A DNA stretch of 64,000 nt from Mesorhizobium sp. GTDB taxonomy: Bacteria; Pseudomonadota; Alphaproteobacteria; Rhizobiales; Rhizobiaceae. Shown here piece after piece: positions 8,126-15,688 of this stretch. The notes beneath the pieces were generated by a model, which saw only the letters and a list, made by a program, of their open reading frames with translations, made no database searches and was not told the origin of the DNA. The translations under genes were made by a program, and so were the position numbers. Positions within the stretch are counted from its first letter, which is position 1; every line of letters starts with the position of its first letter. The stretch covers positions 1 to 64,000 of the forward strand of contig SAQL01000001.1 of the NCBI GenBank assembly GCA_004020645.1, written 5' to 3'.

Positions 8126-8362
8126 ATGGATATGACAGTTCAGGACGTGCTTCGAAAAGCGGGCGTTGTCATAAGCAAAAAGGGCGAACTTCACCGCATA
8201 AACTTCTTCAGCGGTCTGGAAAACACCGCCTACTACACGACAAGTCTTCAGGAAGCCCGGGATAGGGGTTTGGCGATGGCGAAAGGCGCCGGAAGGTTGC
8301 GAGCAAGCGCCTTCGCCAAGTCGGCCGGAACAGGACGGCGGGTCTCGACGCACTTGGGCTGA
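8126..8362 (+). CDS. Small hypothetical protein
   Basis: 78 residues starting 'MDMTVQDVLRKAGV', with an AGGCGAGG ribosome site just upstream. The middle, 'ISKKGELHRINFFSGLENTAYYT', has alternating hydrophobic residues. The tail is basic ('RDRGLAMAKGAGRLRASAFAK'). I do not recognise a family. It lies between the capsid terminator and the repeat-flanked nuclease cassette. The open frame extends upstream to 7994, but that part has no ribosome site. Confidence 0.4.
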   Translation: MDMTVQDVLRKAGVVISKKGELHRINFFSGLENTAYYTTSLQEARDRGLAMAKGAGRLRASAFAKSAGTGRRVSTHLG

Positions 8363-8425
8363 TGCCGCAGGATGTCATCGCCGCGTTGCGCGGCGATGTT
8401 GTGAAACTGCGATAGCTACACTAGT

Positions 8426-9125
8426 TCCTGCGCAGGGGATTTGGTTCTTTGACTGACGGTCGCGCTGCCGGCCGGCCCTGCAGCCATCATCTCTGACGCT
8501 GGGGATTAACCACTGGCCACCATGTCTTCGTCATCCCTGGGCGGAGCAAGGAGCGAAGCGACGCGGCGCAGACCCTGGGATCCATTCCGTGACATCAGCC
8601 GAGGAATGCAGCGGCCAAGAATGGCGCTTGCATCCGCAACGGTGCCAGCTACCCTTCCAGCATGACCGGCTATGCCTATATGACCGCGAGCCAGAAGCGC
8701 GGCACGATCTACATCGGCGTCACCAACGATCTCGGCCGCCGCATGCCGGAGCACAAATCCGGGCAGGGTTCACGCTTCACCAGCCGTTACGGCGTACAGC
8801 GTCTGGTCTGGTACGAGGAGCATTTCGACATTCGCGACGCCATCCAGCGCGAGAAGTCGCTGAAGCGCTGGCCGCGCCAGTGGAAGATCGAGCTGATCGA
8901 GAAGACGAATCCAGAGTGGTTCGAGCTTTTTCGCGGAACGGGGTGGTAGCGTTCGGTTCTGGTCCGCTGCATTCCTCGGCTGAGGTAACGGCATGGATCC
9001 CAGGGTCTGCGCGCGTCGCTTCGCTCCTTGCTTGCCCTGGGATGACGAAGTGGAGGGGTGTTTCGGCCAATCTCCAACGTTTGCGATTTGCCACTGACGG
9101 GAATTATCGACGTTCGCTGCCGATC
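8426..9125 (+). mobile_element. Repeat-flanked GIY-YIG nuclease cassette (family R3/R5)
   Basis: A solitary nuclease gene lies between two inverted copies of a ~95-bp palindromic repeat: copy A (8526-8620) and copy B (8956-9050, reverse orientation), about 90% alike by eye. Outside copy A, 8426-8520 is an inverted match to the sequence that follows the other repeat copies at 15471-15570 and 23856-23932 (shared 'aaccaaatcc.ctg.gcag' end and 'ggcagcg.gaccgtc'). Outside copy B, 9065-9125 carries the same kind of flank ('ccaatctccaacgtttgcga') in inverted orientation. A related unit at 23668-23932 keeps the terminal repeat and nuclease leader but has no nuclease. No target-site duplication could be fixed by eye. 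Confidence 0.6.
8662..8949 (+). CDS. Solitary GIY-YIG nuclease
   Basis: 95 residues consisting only of a UvrC/YhbQ-type GIY-YIG domain. 'GYAYMTAS' replaces the GIY strand and 'GTIYIGVTNDLGRR' is the YIG strand with the catalytic Arg. A His follows ('PEHKSG'). The metal-binding Glu is in 'AIQREKSLKRW' and a conserved Asn is in 'EKTNPEW'. All expected catalytic residues are present, so it is probably active as a metal-dependent DNA nickase or nuclease. There is no DNA-binding extension such as homing enzymes carry. It sits symmetrically between two inverted palindromic repeats. The leader (8621-8661) is itself conserved in the nuclease-less copy at 23.7 kb. Biological role unknown; mobilising or processing the flanking repeats is an inference. 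Confidence 0.85.
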   Translation: MTGYAYMTASQKRGTIYIGVTNDLGRRMPEHKSGQGSRFTSRYGVQRLVWYEEHFDIRDAIQREKSLKRWPRQWKIELIEKTNPEWFELFRGTGW

Positions 9126-9185
9126 GCCGATCTGTGAAAATCACTGTGTCGAGGAGCTAGTTTCCTGCGGTAGCGTTCCGTGGCG

Positions 9186-9338
9186 CCCCCCTCTGTCCTG
9201 CCGGACATCTCCCCCACTTGGGGGGAGATTGGCTGTCACCGCCGCTTTCGCCAACCTTCAATATTGCAGGACTAGCGGAGCGCTAAAACCGCCGATCTCC
9301 CCCCTTGAGGGGGAGATGCCCGGCAGGGCAGAGGGGGG
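9186..9338. repeat. Palindromic repeat pair (family R1, copy c)
   Basis: The left arm (9186-9230) is inverted, with the second hairpin TGTCCTGCCGGACA. The right arm (9293-9338) carries TGCCCGGCAGGGCA. The inner spacer resembles that of the copy at 1-128. The pair separates the nuclease cassette from the tail genes. Confidence 0.8.
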
Positions 9339-9428
9339 CGCGACGGAATGCGACCTTTCCCCTCCCACTATCCCACCACCCAGAGCGGCTTTTTTGTTCC
9401 ACCACTCTTGCAGACGGAGCCTAAAACC

Positions 9429-10022
9429 ATGGCCATCACCCCGCTCGACATCGCCAACATGGCGCTTGGCGTTCTCGACGAGGCGCCGATCGACAGCCTC
9501 GACCAGGACGTCAAAGCGGCCCGCCTGCTCAATCTGCATTTCGACCTGACCCGCGAGGCGGAGCTGACGAAACATGCCTGGGTGTTCGCAATCCTGGCGG
9601 CCGCCGTCGCCGGGTCCGATACCGGCAGCGGCGCGGGCACGCTCAACTTTGCCTATGAATTGCCCGTGGACTGCCTGCGGCCTTTGCCGCTGACCCATAA
9701 TGGCGAGCCGGATGGCGTGCCGATCTCGTGGCGCCAGGAGGCCGGGCTGATCTATTGCGACCAGTCGGGGCCGCGCCTCATCCGCTACATCGGCAACCTC
9801 ACCGATCCGAACGACTGGGACGCATTGTTCACGGAAGTGCTGGTCGCGGCCCTTGCCATCAAGATCGCGCATCCGCTGACCCACAAGGCGGGCATGATCG
9901 ATATTGCCCGCGGCGCCTATGACCGGGCGCTCGACGCGGCGTTCCAGTCCAACGCCATCCAGCGTGGCGGCAGGTTTTCAACGACGTCCTGGGCGATCCA
10001 GCGCGGCGGGTTTGGGCGCTGA
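9429..10022 (+). CDS. Phage tail tubular protein A (gatekeeper, T7 gp11-like)
   Basis: 197 residues starting 'MAITPLDIANMALGVLDEAPI', a typical opening for tail tubular protein A. 'ARLLNLHFDLTREAEL', 'HAWVFAIL', 'YELPVDCLRPLPL' and 'ALFTEVLVAALAIKIAHPLT' follow in the expected order. The protein forms the ring between portal and nozzle in short-tailed phages. ATG 9429 is used because the open frame upstream runs into the R1 repeat. Its TGATG junction with tail tubular protein B shows coupling. It appears intact. Confidence 0.85.
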   Translation: MAITPLDIANMALGVLDEAPIDSLDQDVKAARLLNLHFDLTREAELTKHAWVFAILAAAVAGSDTGSGAGTLNFAYELPVDCLRPLPLTHNGEPDGVPISWRQEAGLIYCDQSGPRLIRYIGNLTDPNDWDALFTEVLVAALAIKIAHPLTHKAGMIDIARGAYDRALDAAFQSNAIQRGGRFSTTSWAIQRGGFGR

Positions 10023-12463
10023 TGACGACGCTCTATCCGGTCCAGGACACATTCGTTCGTGGCGAGATCTCGCCGCGGCTACACGCCCGCGCGTCGCTCG
10101 ATCTTTACCGCGCGGCGCTCTCCCGGTGCGAAAACTTCGTCACCTTGCCGCATGGCGGCATCCGCAAGCGCGGCGGGTCGTATTTCGTCGGCGAGGCCAA
10201 GGATTCGTCGAAGAAGACGCGCGGCATACCGTTCATCTTCTCGGCAGACCAGGCCTACATGCTGGAGTTCGGCGACCTCTACATCCGCGTCTATGCCTAT
10301 GGCGCCCGCGTCGGCACGGTGGAAGTGGCGACACCCTATCTCGAAGCCGATCTGTTCGACCTGCAATTCGTCCAGTCCGCCGACCAGATGTGGATCACCC
10401 ACGCGGACTACCCGCCGCAGGTGCTCACCCGCACGGCGCACACCACATGGACGCTGGCCGAGTTCGTGTTTCTCGACGGCCCCTATGACGACATCAACAC
10501 AAGCGCGACCACCATGGCCCCCGCCGAGACCGGCGCCGTCCATCCTCTTATGACCAACAATACCGCTCCAGGCGGCACTGCTGCGGACAGCAGCGGCTCC
10601 GCCGACGCCTACAAGGTGTTCGACCAGGACAATGGCTCAAACCTTTCGCTCGGCACGACCACCGGGTTCGTGTCCTATGCCTTCGCCGGGACCAAGGTTT
10701 GCGACGGCTACTGGCTTCGCGCGCAATCCATCGGCGGCACAAGGGCACCGGTCGCCTGGGATTTCCAGGGTTTTGACGGCACCAACTGGATCTCGCTTGA
10801 CAGCCGGACAGCGGAAACCGGCTGGTCGCGCGGCGAGGTGCGCTTCTACGAATTTCAGAATGAGACGGCCTATCAGTCCTATCGGCTGAACATCACCGGC
10901 TCCGAGGACGACAGCAATGTCACGATCGCGGAAATGGGATGGCACGAAGACGGCGATACACAGACGCCATTCGATATCACGGCGTCCTCGATCGTCGGCA
11001 TCAATGACGGCACCGGTTTCCAGGCATCAGATGTCGGCCGCGCCATTCGGCTGCTCGGCTCGGATGCCATCTGGCGCTGGGCGCGCATCACGAGCCGCAC
11101 CAGCACGAAGGTGGTCAAAGTCAGGCTGTATGGGCATGCGCTTCCCAATCTCAGCCCGATCGCCCGCTGGCGTCTCGGCACCTTCGTTCCCGGAAAGTAC
11201 GTCGAAAGCGGTTCGCTGTACGAGGAGCGGCTGGCGTTCAGCCGGAAATTCTCCGTCTACGCATCCGCAACCGGCGACTTCGACAATTTCGCGCTCGGCG
11301 AGGAAGATGACGACGCGCTGGAGTTCGTCCAGGCCGGCGGCGGCCAGGCCAACGATATCACATGGATTGCGGAATCCGATGGGGCTCTGCTGATCGGAAC
11401 GCTTGGCGGGGTCCGCGCGCTGTCGGGTTCGGGCATCGACGAGGCGTTGACGCCGTCGTCCTTCAAAAACCGTCGGTCCCGCACGTTCGGCTGCGCCAAG
11501 GTCCGTCCGGTCGATGCCGGGCAGTCGTTCCTTTACGTGACGCGCTCCCGCAAATCGATCGCCGAACTGACCCAGAGCGCCACCGGCCGCTTCACGTCGG
11601 AAGATGTCGGACAGATTTCCGAGCATATTCCGAAGAAGGGTGTCGTCGAACTGGCGTTCCAGACCGATCCCGACCCGTTGCTGTGGTTCCCGCTCGATAA
11701 CGGAGAACTTGGCGGCTACACGCACCAGCCTTCCCAGGAAGTCCGCGGCATGCACCGGCATCGCATCGCCGGTTCTTTCGCTGGCTCGGACTGGGGCGTC
11801 GTTGAGAGCGCCGTGGTGACGCCGGGGCAGGACGGCAATGATGATCTGTGGCTGATCGTAAAGCGCACCATCGGCGGCGCCACCAGGCGCACCATCGAAA
11901 TCAAGACCGTTCCGTTCGAATATGGCGAGATCACCGACGCGTTCGAAGTCGACTGCGGACTGACCTACACCGGCGCGGCCGTGGGGATGGTCACAGGCCT
12001 GGGTCACCTCGAAGGCGAAACCGTCGACGCTCTGGCGGATGGCAGGGTTTACAAGGGCCTTGTCGTGGCTGCCGGAGCGGTTTCCCTGCCTGGCGGGGCA
12101 ACGGCGGCCAAATGGCAGGTCGGGCTACCCTATGAGGCCGGCGCCGACACGCTGGAGCTCGATGTCGGCGGCAAGGACGGGTCGATCGTCGGGCGTCGAA
12201 AGAAAGTCGCCAAGGTCATCCTTTCCCTGTTGGAAACCGATACGACCGGGCTGGAAATCACGTCGTTGATGCGCGGTCGGTGGGAGCCGGTTCGTATCCC
12301 CTCGATCGTCTCGCCCGACGGCATGGCCAATCTGTTCACCGGCAATGTCGAGGTGCCGATCGACGACAGCTGGGAAGGGCAGGGCAGGGTGAAAATCCGC
12401 CATATTAACCCGACGCCGTGCACGATACGGGCGTTCACGCCGGTGTTCGATGCCGAGCCGTAG
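10022..12463 (+). CDS. Phage tail tubular protein B (nozzle, T7 gp12-like)
   Basis: 813 residues opening with 'PVQDTFVRGEISPRLHARASLDLYRAALSRCENFV' (positions about 6-40), the hallmark of T7-like nozzle proteins: a 'GE.SP....R.D...Y..g...c.N' motif followed by 'LPHGGIRKRGGSYFVGE'. A discoidin-like beta segment lies around residues 190-310 ('VAWDFQGFDGTNWISL'), and 'RLAFSRKFSVYASATGDFDNF' and 'SSFKNRRSRTFGCAKVRPVDAG' follow in the family order. It forms the distal tail tube. The inserted carbohydrate-binding-like segment is an inference from the Trp/Gly beta pattern. The gene is intact and the length is normal (T7 gp12 has 794). Confidence 0.85.
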   Translation: MTTLYPVQDTFVRGEISPRLHARASLDLYRAALSRCENFVTLPHGGIRKRGGSYFVGEAKDSSKKTRGIPFIFSADQAYMLEFGDLYIRVYAYGARVGTVEVATPYLEADLFDLQFVQSADQMWITHADYPPQVLTRTAHTTWTLAEFVFLDGPYDDINTSATTMAPAETGAVHPLMTNNTAPGGTAADSSGSADAYKVFDQDNGSNLSLGTTTGFVSYAFAGTKVCDGYWLRAQSIGGTRAPVAWDFQGFDGTNWISLDSRTAETGWSRGEVRFYEFQNETAYQSYRLNITGSEDDSNVTIAEMGWHEDGDTQTPFDITASSIVGINDGTGFQASDVGRAIRLLGSDAIWRWARITSRTSTKVVKVRLYGHALPNLSPIARWRLGTFVPGKYVESGSLYEERLAFSRKFSVYASATGDFDNFALGEEDDDALEFVQAGGGQANDITWIAESDGALLIGTLGGVRALSGSGIDEALTPSSFKNRRSRTFGCAKVRPVDAGQSFLYVTRSRKSIAELTQSATGRFTSEDVGQISEHIPKKGVVELAFQTDPDPLLWFPLDNGELGGYTHQPSQEVRGMHRHRIAGSFAGSDWGVVESAVVTPGQDGNDDLWLIVKRTIGGATRRTIEIKTVPFEYGEITDAFEVDCGLTYTGAAVGMVTGLGHLEGETVDALADGRVYKGLVVAAGAVSLPGGATAAKWQVGLPYEAGADTLELDVGGKDGSIVGRRKKVAKVILSLLETDTTGLEITSLMRGRWEPVRIPSIVSPDGMANLFTGNVEVPIDDSWEGQGRVKIRHINPTPCTIRAFTPVFDAEP

Positions 12464-12472
12464 GCGAAACTG

Positions 12473-12587
12473 CCGATCTCCCCCTTTGAGGGGGAGATGG
12501 CCGGCAGGCCAGAGGGGGTCGTCCCGCATGGATCGGCGACCCCCTCTGTCGCCTTCGGCGACATCTCCCCCTCAAGGGGGGAGATCG
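12473..12587. repeat. Palindromic repeat pair (family R1, copy d)
   Basis: The left arm (12473-12519) has the G/C hairpin plus the second hairpin TGGCCGGCAGGCCA. The right arm (12540-12587) is inverted, with TGTCGCCTTCGGCGACA. Spacing between arms is only about 20 bp, so the whole may fold into one long cruciform. It lies right after the nozzle gene. Confidence 0.8.
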
Positions 12588-12635
12588 GCGGCGTCGCCGC
12601 CCCCTTTTCCATCACACTCCTAAAAGGACCCTCCC

Positions 12636-13489
12636 GTGACCCCAATCCCTCATGACAAGCGCCGCGCTGCCGCGCAAAGTGAAGCCTGCGTCGACATCGC
12701 AGCACTTGCCGACGAGATCAGGGCAAACGCCGCTTCCCTCGACGAGCGCTGGCGCATGGCCCAGTGGCTGATAGAACAGCTGCGCCAGCAATTGTTCGAT
12801 GCCGATGCCTTGCGCCGTGCCGTCGCCATCGCCAACAGCCAGTTCGACGCCGCCGGCGTTGCCAACCTGAAAATCAACCCGACTGCCATCCGGCGCGGCG
12901 CCATAGCCGGGCGGCGAGCGGCAGCACCCGCTCGTCTCAGCGCGGCAGCGATCCAGGCCGACAAGATGCTTCTGTCCCTCCTCAGCCCCGGCGGCGCGCT
13001 CGACCCGCGCCCGGCGCTCGGCGCGCCGGTTGGAGGCATCGCGGGCAGATTTTCGCTTCGTGGCCGAAGCAGATGGCCGACTATCAGGCCAAGGCCTATG
13101 AACAGCAGGCGCGGGCCGACGCGCAAGCCGCGGCCTTCGAACAGGGCCAGGAGCGCCACAAGCAGGATCTTCTGCAGGCGCACGCGCGCGCCCAGGCCGG
13201 CGCCTCCGGCGTCGGCATGGCAGGTTCGCCGACCGAGGTGCTGGCCGCCAACGCAAGGCAGGGCCAGCTCGACATCAAGGCGATCCAGTACGGCTCGCAG
13301 CTGCGCCAGAACAATCTCACCACACAGGCGGCGATCTCGCGTTTTTCCGGCAGGCAGGCGGCGGCGGCCTCGATCTCTAGGGCAGGCGGCAACCTCGTGT
13401 CCGGCCTTTCCGGCCTCTACGACCCGAGCAAGGCGGTGACATTCGGCAAGAGCGCCTTTCCGCCGGCGCCAGGCGGAGGGCTTTACTGA
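12636..13489 (+). pseudogene. Internal virion protein (T7 gp14-like), probably frameshifted
   Basis: Two overlapping frames are involved. The first, from ATG 12636, gives a helical Ala/Arg-rich segment ending about 'ALGAPVGGIAG' near 13050. The second, clearly phage-like, continues with 'GQIFASWPKQMADYQAKAYEQQARADAQ' (split in the helix), 'GASGVGMAGSPTEVLAANA', 'YGSQLRQNNLTTQAAISRFSG' and a C-terminal 'FPPAPGGGLY', as in internal core proteins that line the channel ejected with the DNA. Reading 'GGIAG' then 'QIFASW' needs one extra base near 13045-13048, so a one-base deletion is likely. Alternatively the downstream part starts independently at ATG 13073, leaving a 138-residue protein, and the upstream frame is a separate small gene. 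The stop overlaps the next gene's start as TGATG. Confidence 0.55.
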
Positions 13490-14364
13490 TGGCGACCATC
13501 CCCCTCCAGCTTGCCCAGCGCCGGCTCGATACCGGCAATGTGGTTTCCTATCCCGGTGGCTCGCCGGTCGGCGCCGCCATGCAAGGCTTTGGCGCCGAGC
13601 TCTCGGCGGTCGCCGAGCGGTTCAGGCAACAGAAGCAGCAGCAGGACGCCTTCGACGCCGAGGTCATCGGCCGCGAGTTGAACGGGCAGATCGCCCAGGC
13701 CGAAGACGAGGCGATCCAGAATGCGCCGGCCGACGGTCGCGGCCTGCATGACAGCATGTACGGCCAGATCGATCCCCGCACCAACGGCGTCGTCAAGCCG
13801 GGCCTGTTCGACAAGATCTTCGACAGCACCGTGCCGAAAGTGCCAGAGAGCGAACGCGCCAACTTCATCAGGAAAAAAGAGGCTTTAAGGCTGGCCGGCT
13901 CGGCACGCATGGCCGCACAGCAATTTGCGCGCCGCCAGGACTATGAGCAGACCGAATGGTCCAAGGCGCATGACTCCTACACAAGCGCCATCGCGCAGAG
14001 CGATCCGGACGATACCGCAGCGTTCGAGGCGATCAGGCAGAGCGGGTTCGACTTCATCGCCAAGATGGGCAACCCGGTCGCCAGGCAAGCGGCCGAAACT
14101 GCCTGGCGCAGCAACACGGCAAAAGCGCTCGCCCAGGCGATGATCGCCAAAGATCCGGGCCGCGCTGTTGAACTGCTCGGCGCCGAGCCCAAGGCCACCG
14201 ACGGCGCGATCAACGGTGAAACCACCGGCGCTGCAGGCGGCACCGATCCGTCGGCGAAATACCCTAATTCGCCCGCTTCGGGCGATGACCGCCTTGCTGA
14301 TCTCAGGCCCGACGATAGGGCTGCGCTCGCCCGGCTGGCCGGCGCCCCGGGGGCGCAAAACTGA
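13489..14364 (+). CDS. Internal virion protein, possibly truncated
   Basis: 291 residues with an N-terminal 'QRRLDTGNVVSYPGGSPVGAAMQGFG', a coiled-coil stretch 'ERFRQQKQQQDAFDAEV' and an alpha-helical middle ('ARRQDYEQTEWSKAHDSYTS', 'ARQAAETAWRSNTAKALAQAM'). This resembles the N-terminal part of the large internal core proteins of podoviruses (gp15 type). Those are usually 700 residues or more and are followed by an even larger gp16-type protein with a lytic transglycosylase. Neither is found after this gene, so the ejectome appears truncated. It starts in a TGATG junction with the preceding gene. Confidence 0.6.
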   Translation: MATIPLQLAQRRLDTGNVVSYPGGSPVGAAMQGFGAELSAVAERFRQQKQQQDAFDAEVIGRELNGQIAQAEDEAIQNAPADGRGLHDSMYGQIDPRTNGVVKPGLFDKIFDSTVPKVPESERANFIRKKEALRLAGSARMAAQQFARRQDYEQTEWSKAHDSYTSAIAQSDPDDTAAFEAIRQSGFDFIAKMGNPVARQAAETAWRSNTAKALAQAMIAKDPGRAVELLGAEPKATDGAINGETTGAAGGTDPSAKYPNSPASGDDRLADLRPDDRAALARLAGAPGAQN

Positions 14365-14971
14365 TGTCCGCAACCAGGCGGCCGGCTAGATTTTCTCTTT
14401 ACCTGCCCAGTTGCATTGGCCGCAGGCTCTTTCATGGGAAAAACCCAAAGTTCCTGAAATCGCCGCTGGCAATGCACGCAGGTATGTGGTCGTTTCCAGG
14501 GCGATAAGAGACCGTTTGGAAACTCTACTCTGGCGGCCATCTGATGACGTTTTCTGCGCTTCCGGCCTTCGCCGGCCGAAGCACTTATGAGCGGTCGTGG
14601 CAGTTAAAGCTACGGCCGGCGTAGGCGGTGCTCACGGACCAGCGCCTGACCCCGGAACCGATTTCGGTTTCCTGGAAAGGATCATGCGCAAATGCAAAGT
14701 GTTAGAACGTCCTTTGCGCGTCCAATTGGACGCGCAGCGCTCTAATGTCCGCTGCGCGCCGGTTCTCGAAACCACCACCCTATGACCCGCCAGAGCGAAT
14801 TTCGAAACAGTCTATAGGAGCGACGGCGGCCTTTCTTACGACACAGGCTTGTGGTTCTGGATTTGAAATTCCCAGGCGCTGATGCGATCATTGGAGCGGA
14901 AATCCCCTGGCCCATCCAGGCTTTTCAGATGAAGGACTGACCCCATCTTGTTGCGCTTAGAGTCTTTTCCG
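14365..14971. other. 600-bp gene-free stretch inside the prophage
   Basis: This replaces the position where the rest of the internal virion genes would be expected. It contains one palindromic repeat (14654-14747). The sequence from 14365 to 14650 shows no open frame with protein-like composition and no recognisable RNA. I read it as remnant DNA left by a deletion; that is inference. Confidence 0.4.
14654..14747. repeat. Palindromic repeat (family R6, copy 1)
   Basis: Contains the dyad GCGCGTCC (14716-14723) / GGACGCGC (14728-14735) flanked by 'gttagaacgt...gcgctctaatg'. The left part has 'aaccgatttcggtt'. The same architecture recurs at 63157-63252 with a compensatory pair of changes in the stem. 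Confidence 0.7.
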
Positions 14972-15337
14972 ATGCTGGCAAGGATCGCCTTTCCGGTCAC
15001 GTTGGCCGGCGTTCTCCTGCTCACGCTTCTGCCGGCGCGGTTCTTGCCCGATCTTGGCGGGGCCGTCACGCTTCACGATGACAAGTTGCATCACGCCATC
15101 GCCTTCGCAGTGCTGGCGGCCCTGGGAAGTCTCGGCTGGCCGGAACGCAAGACAAGGCTGATTGTTGTCCTCGCCTTTACCGGCGCGGCGATCGAGGTTC
15201 TTCAGGGCTCGCAACTGATAGGGCGCGATCTGGATGGGTTCGACTGGGTTGCCGACTGCGCCGGCATGGCGTGCGGGCTGACGATCGCCGGCTGGACAAA
15301 GAGGCGCGTTGGCAGGCGCGTTGGCGGGTTGCCATAG
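14972..15337 (+). CDS. VanZ-like membrane protein
   Basis: About 121 residues with three or four hydrophobic segments: 'FPVTLAGVLLLTLLPARFL', then 'HDDKLHHAIAFAVLAALG', 'RLIVVLAFTGAAIEVLQG' and 'DWVADCAGMACGLTIAG'. The 'DKxxHxxAFxxLxxLGxL' motif, a 'G..IE..Q' helix and 'D..AN/DxxGxxxG' are the VanZ-family signature. Starting at ATG 14972 avoids a short hydrophilic leader. VanZ-like proteins are integral membrane proteins of unclear biochemical role; the original family member affects glycopeptide resistance. Its place between internal virion and tail-fibre genes suggests a cargo insertion. Confidence 0.75.
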   Translation: MLARIAFPVTLAGVLLLTLLPARFLPDLGGAVTLHDDKLHHAIAFAVLAALGSLGWPERKTRLIVVLAFTGAAIEVLQGSQLIGRDLDGFDWVADCAGMACGLTIAGWTKRRVGRRVGGLP

Positions 15338-15359
15338 GCCGCAGCGGGTTTCAAGCACC

Positions 15360-15570
15360 GTTCTGGGCCGTTGCATTCCTCGGCCGATGTAACGGCATGG
15401 ATCCCAGGGTCTGCGCCGCGTCGCTTCGCTCCTTGCTTCGCCCTGGGATGACGAAGTCGTGGTGGCTTACGGCTAATCGCAAACCTTGGAGATTGGCGGC
15501 TGGAGGCCGGTCGGCGGCGACCGTCTACAGTTTCGGGCTCAGTCTAAGAACCAAATCCTCTGTGCAGAGG
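15360..15570. repeat. R3 palindromic repeat with its R5 flank (copy C)
   Basis: 15360-15456 matches the right-hand repeat of the nuclease cassette in the same orientation, with stem ATCCCAGGG/CCCTGGGAT. It is followed at 15471-15570 by the associated flank ('ggctaatcgcaaaccttggagattgg', then 'ggtcggcggcgaccgtc' and an 'aaccaaatcctctgtgcag' end). The equivalent flank follows the copy near 23.8 kb and, inverted, precedes copy A at 8426-8520. No nuclease gene accompanies this half unit. Confidence 0.75.
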
Positions 15571-15649
15571 AAACCAGGCCGGAACTTACCCAAACCGCCG
15601 ATATGCCATAGACCGCGCGTCCCGCGCCCGCTGGAATCATAGCACTTTC

Positions 15650-15674
15650 AAGCCTCGCTTCGCGGGGCTTTTTT
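15650..15674 (+). terminator. Intrinsic terminator upstream of the tail fibre
   Basis: Stem AAGCCTCGC (15650-15658) pairs with GCGGGGCTT (15662-15670), one G-T wobble and a 3-base loop, followed by a T run. It ends just 15 bases before the tail-fibre start, so it either closes an upstream transcript or overlaps the tail-fibre leader. Confidence 0.6.
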
Positions 15675-15688
15675 CATGGAGAAGCCTG

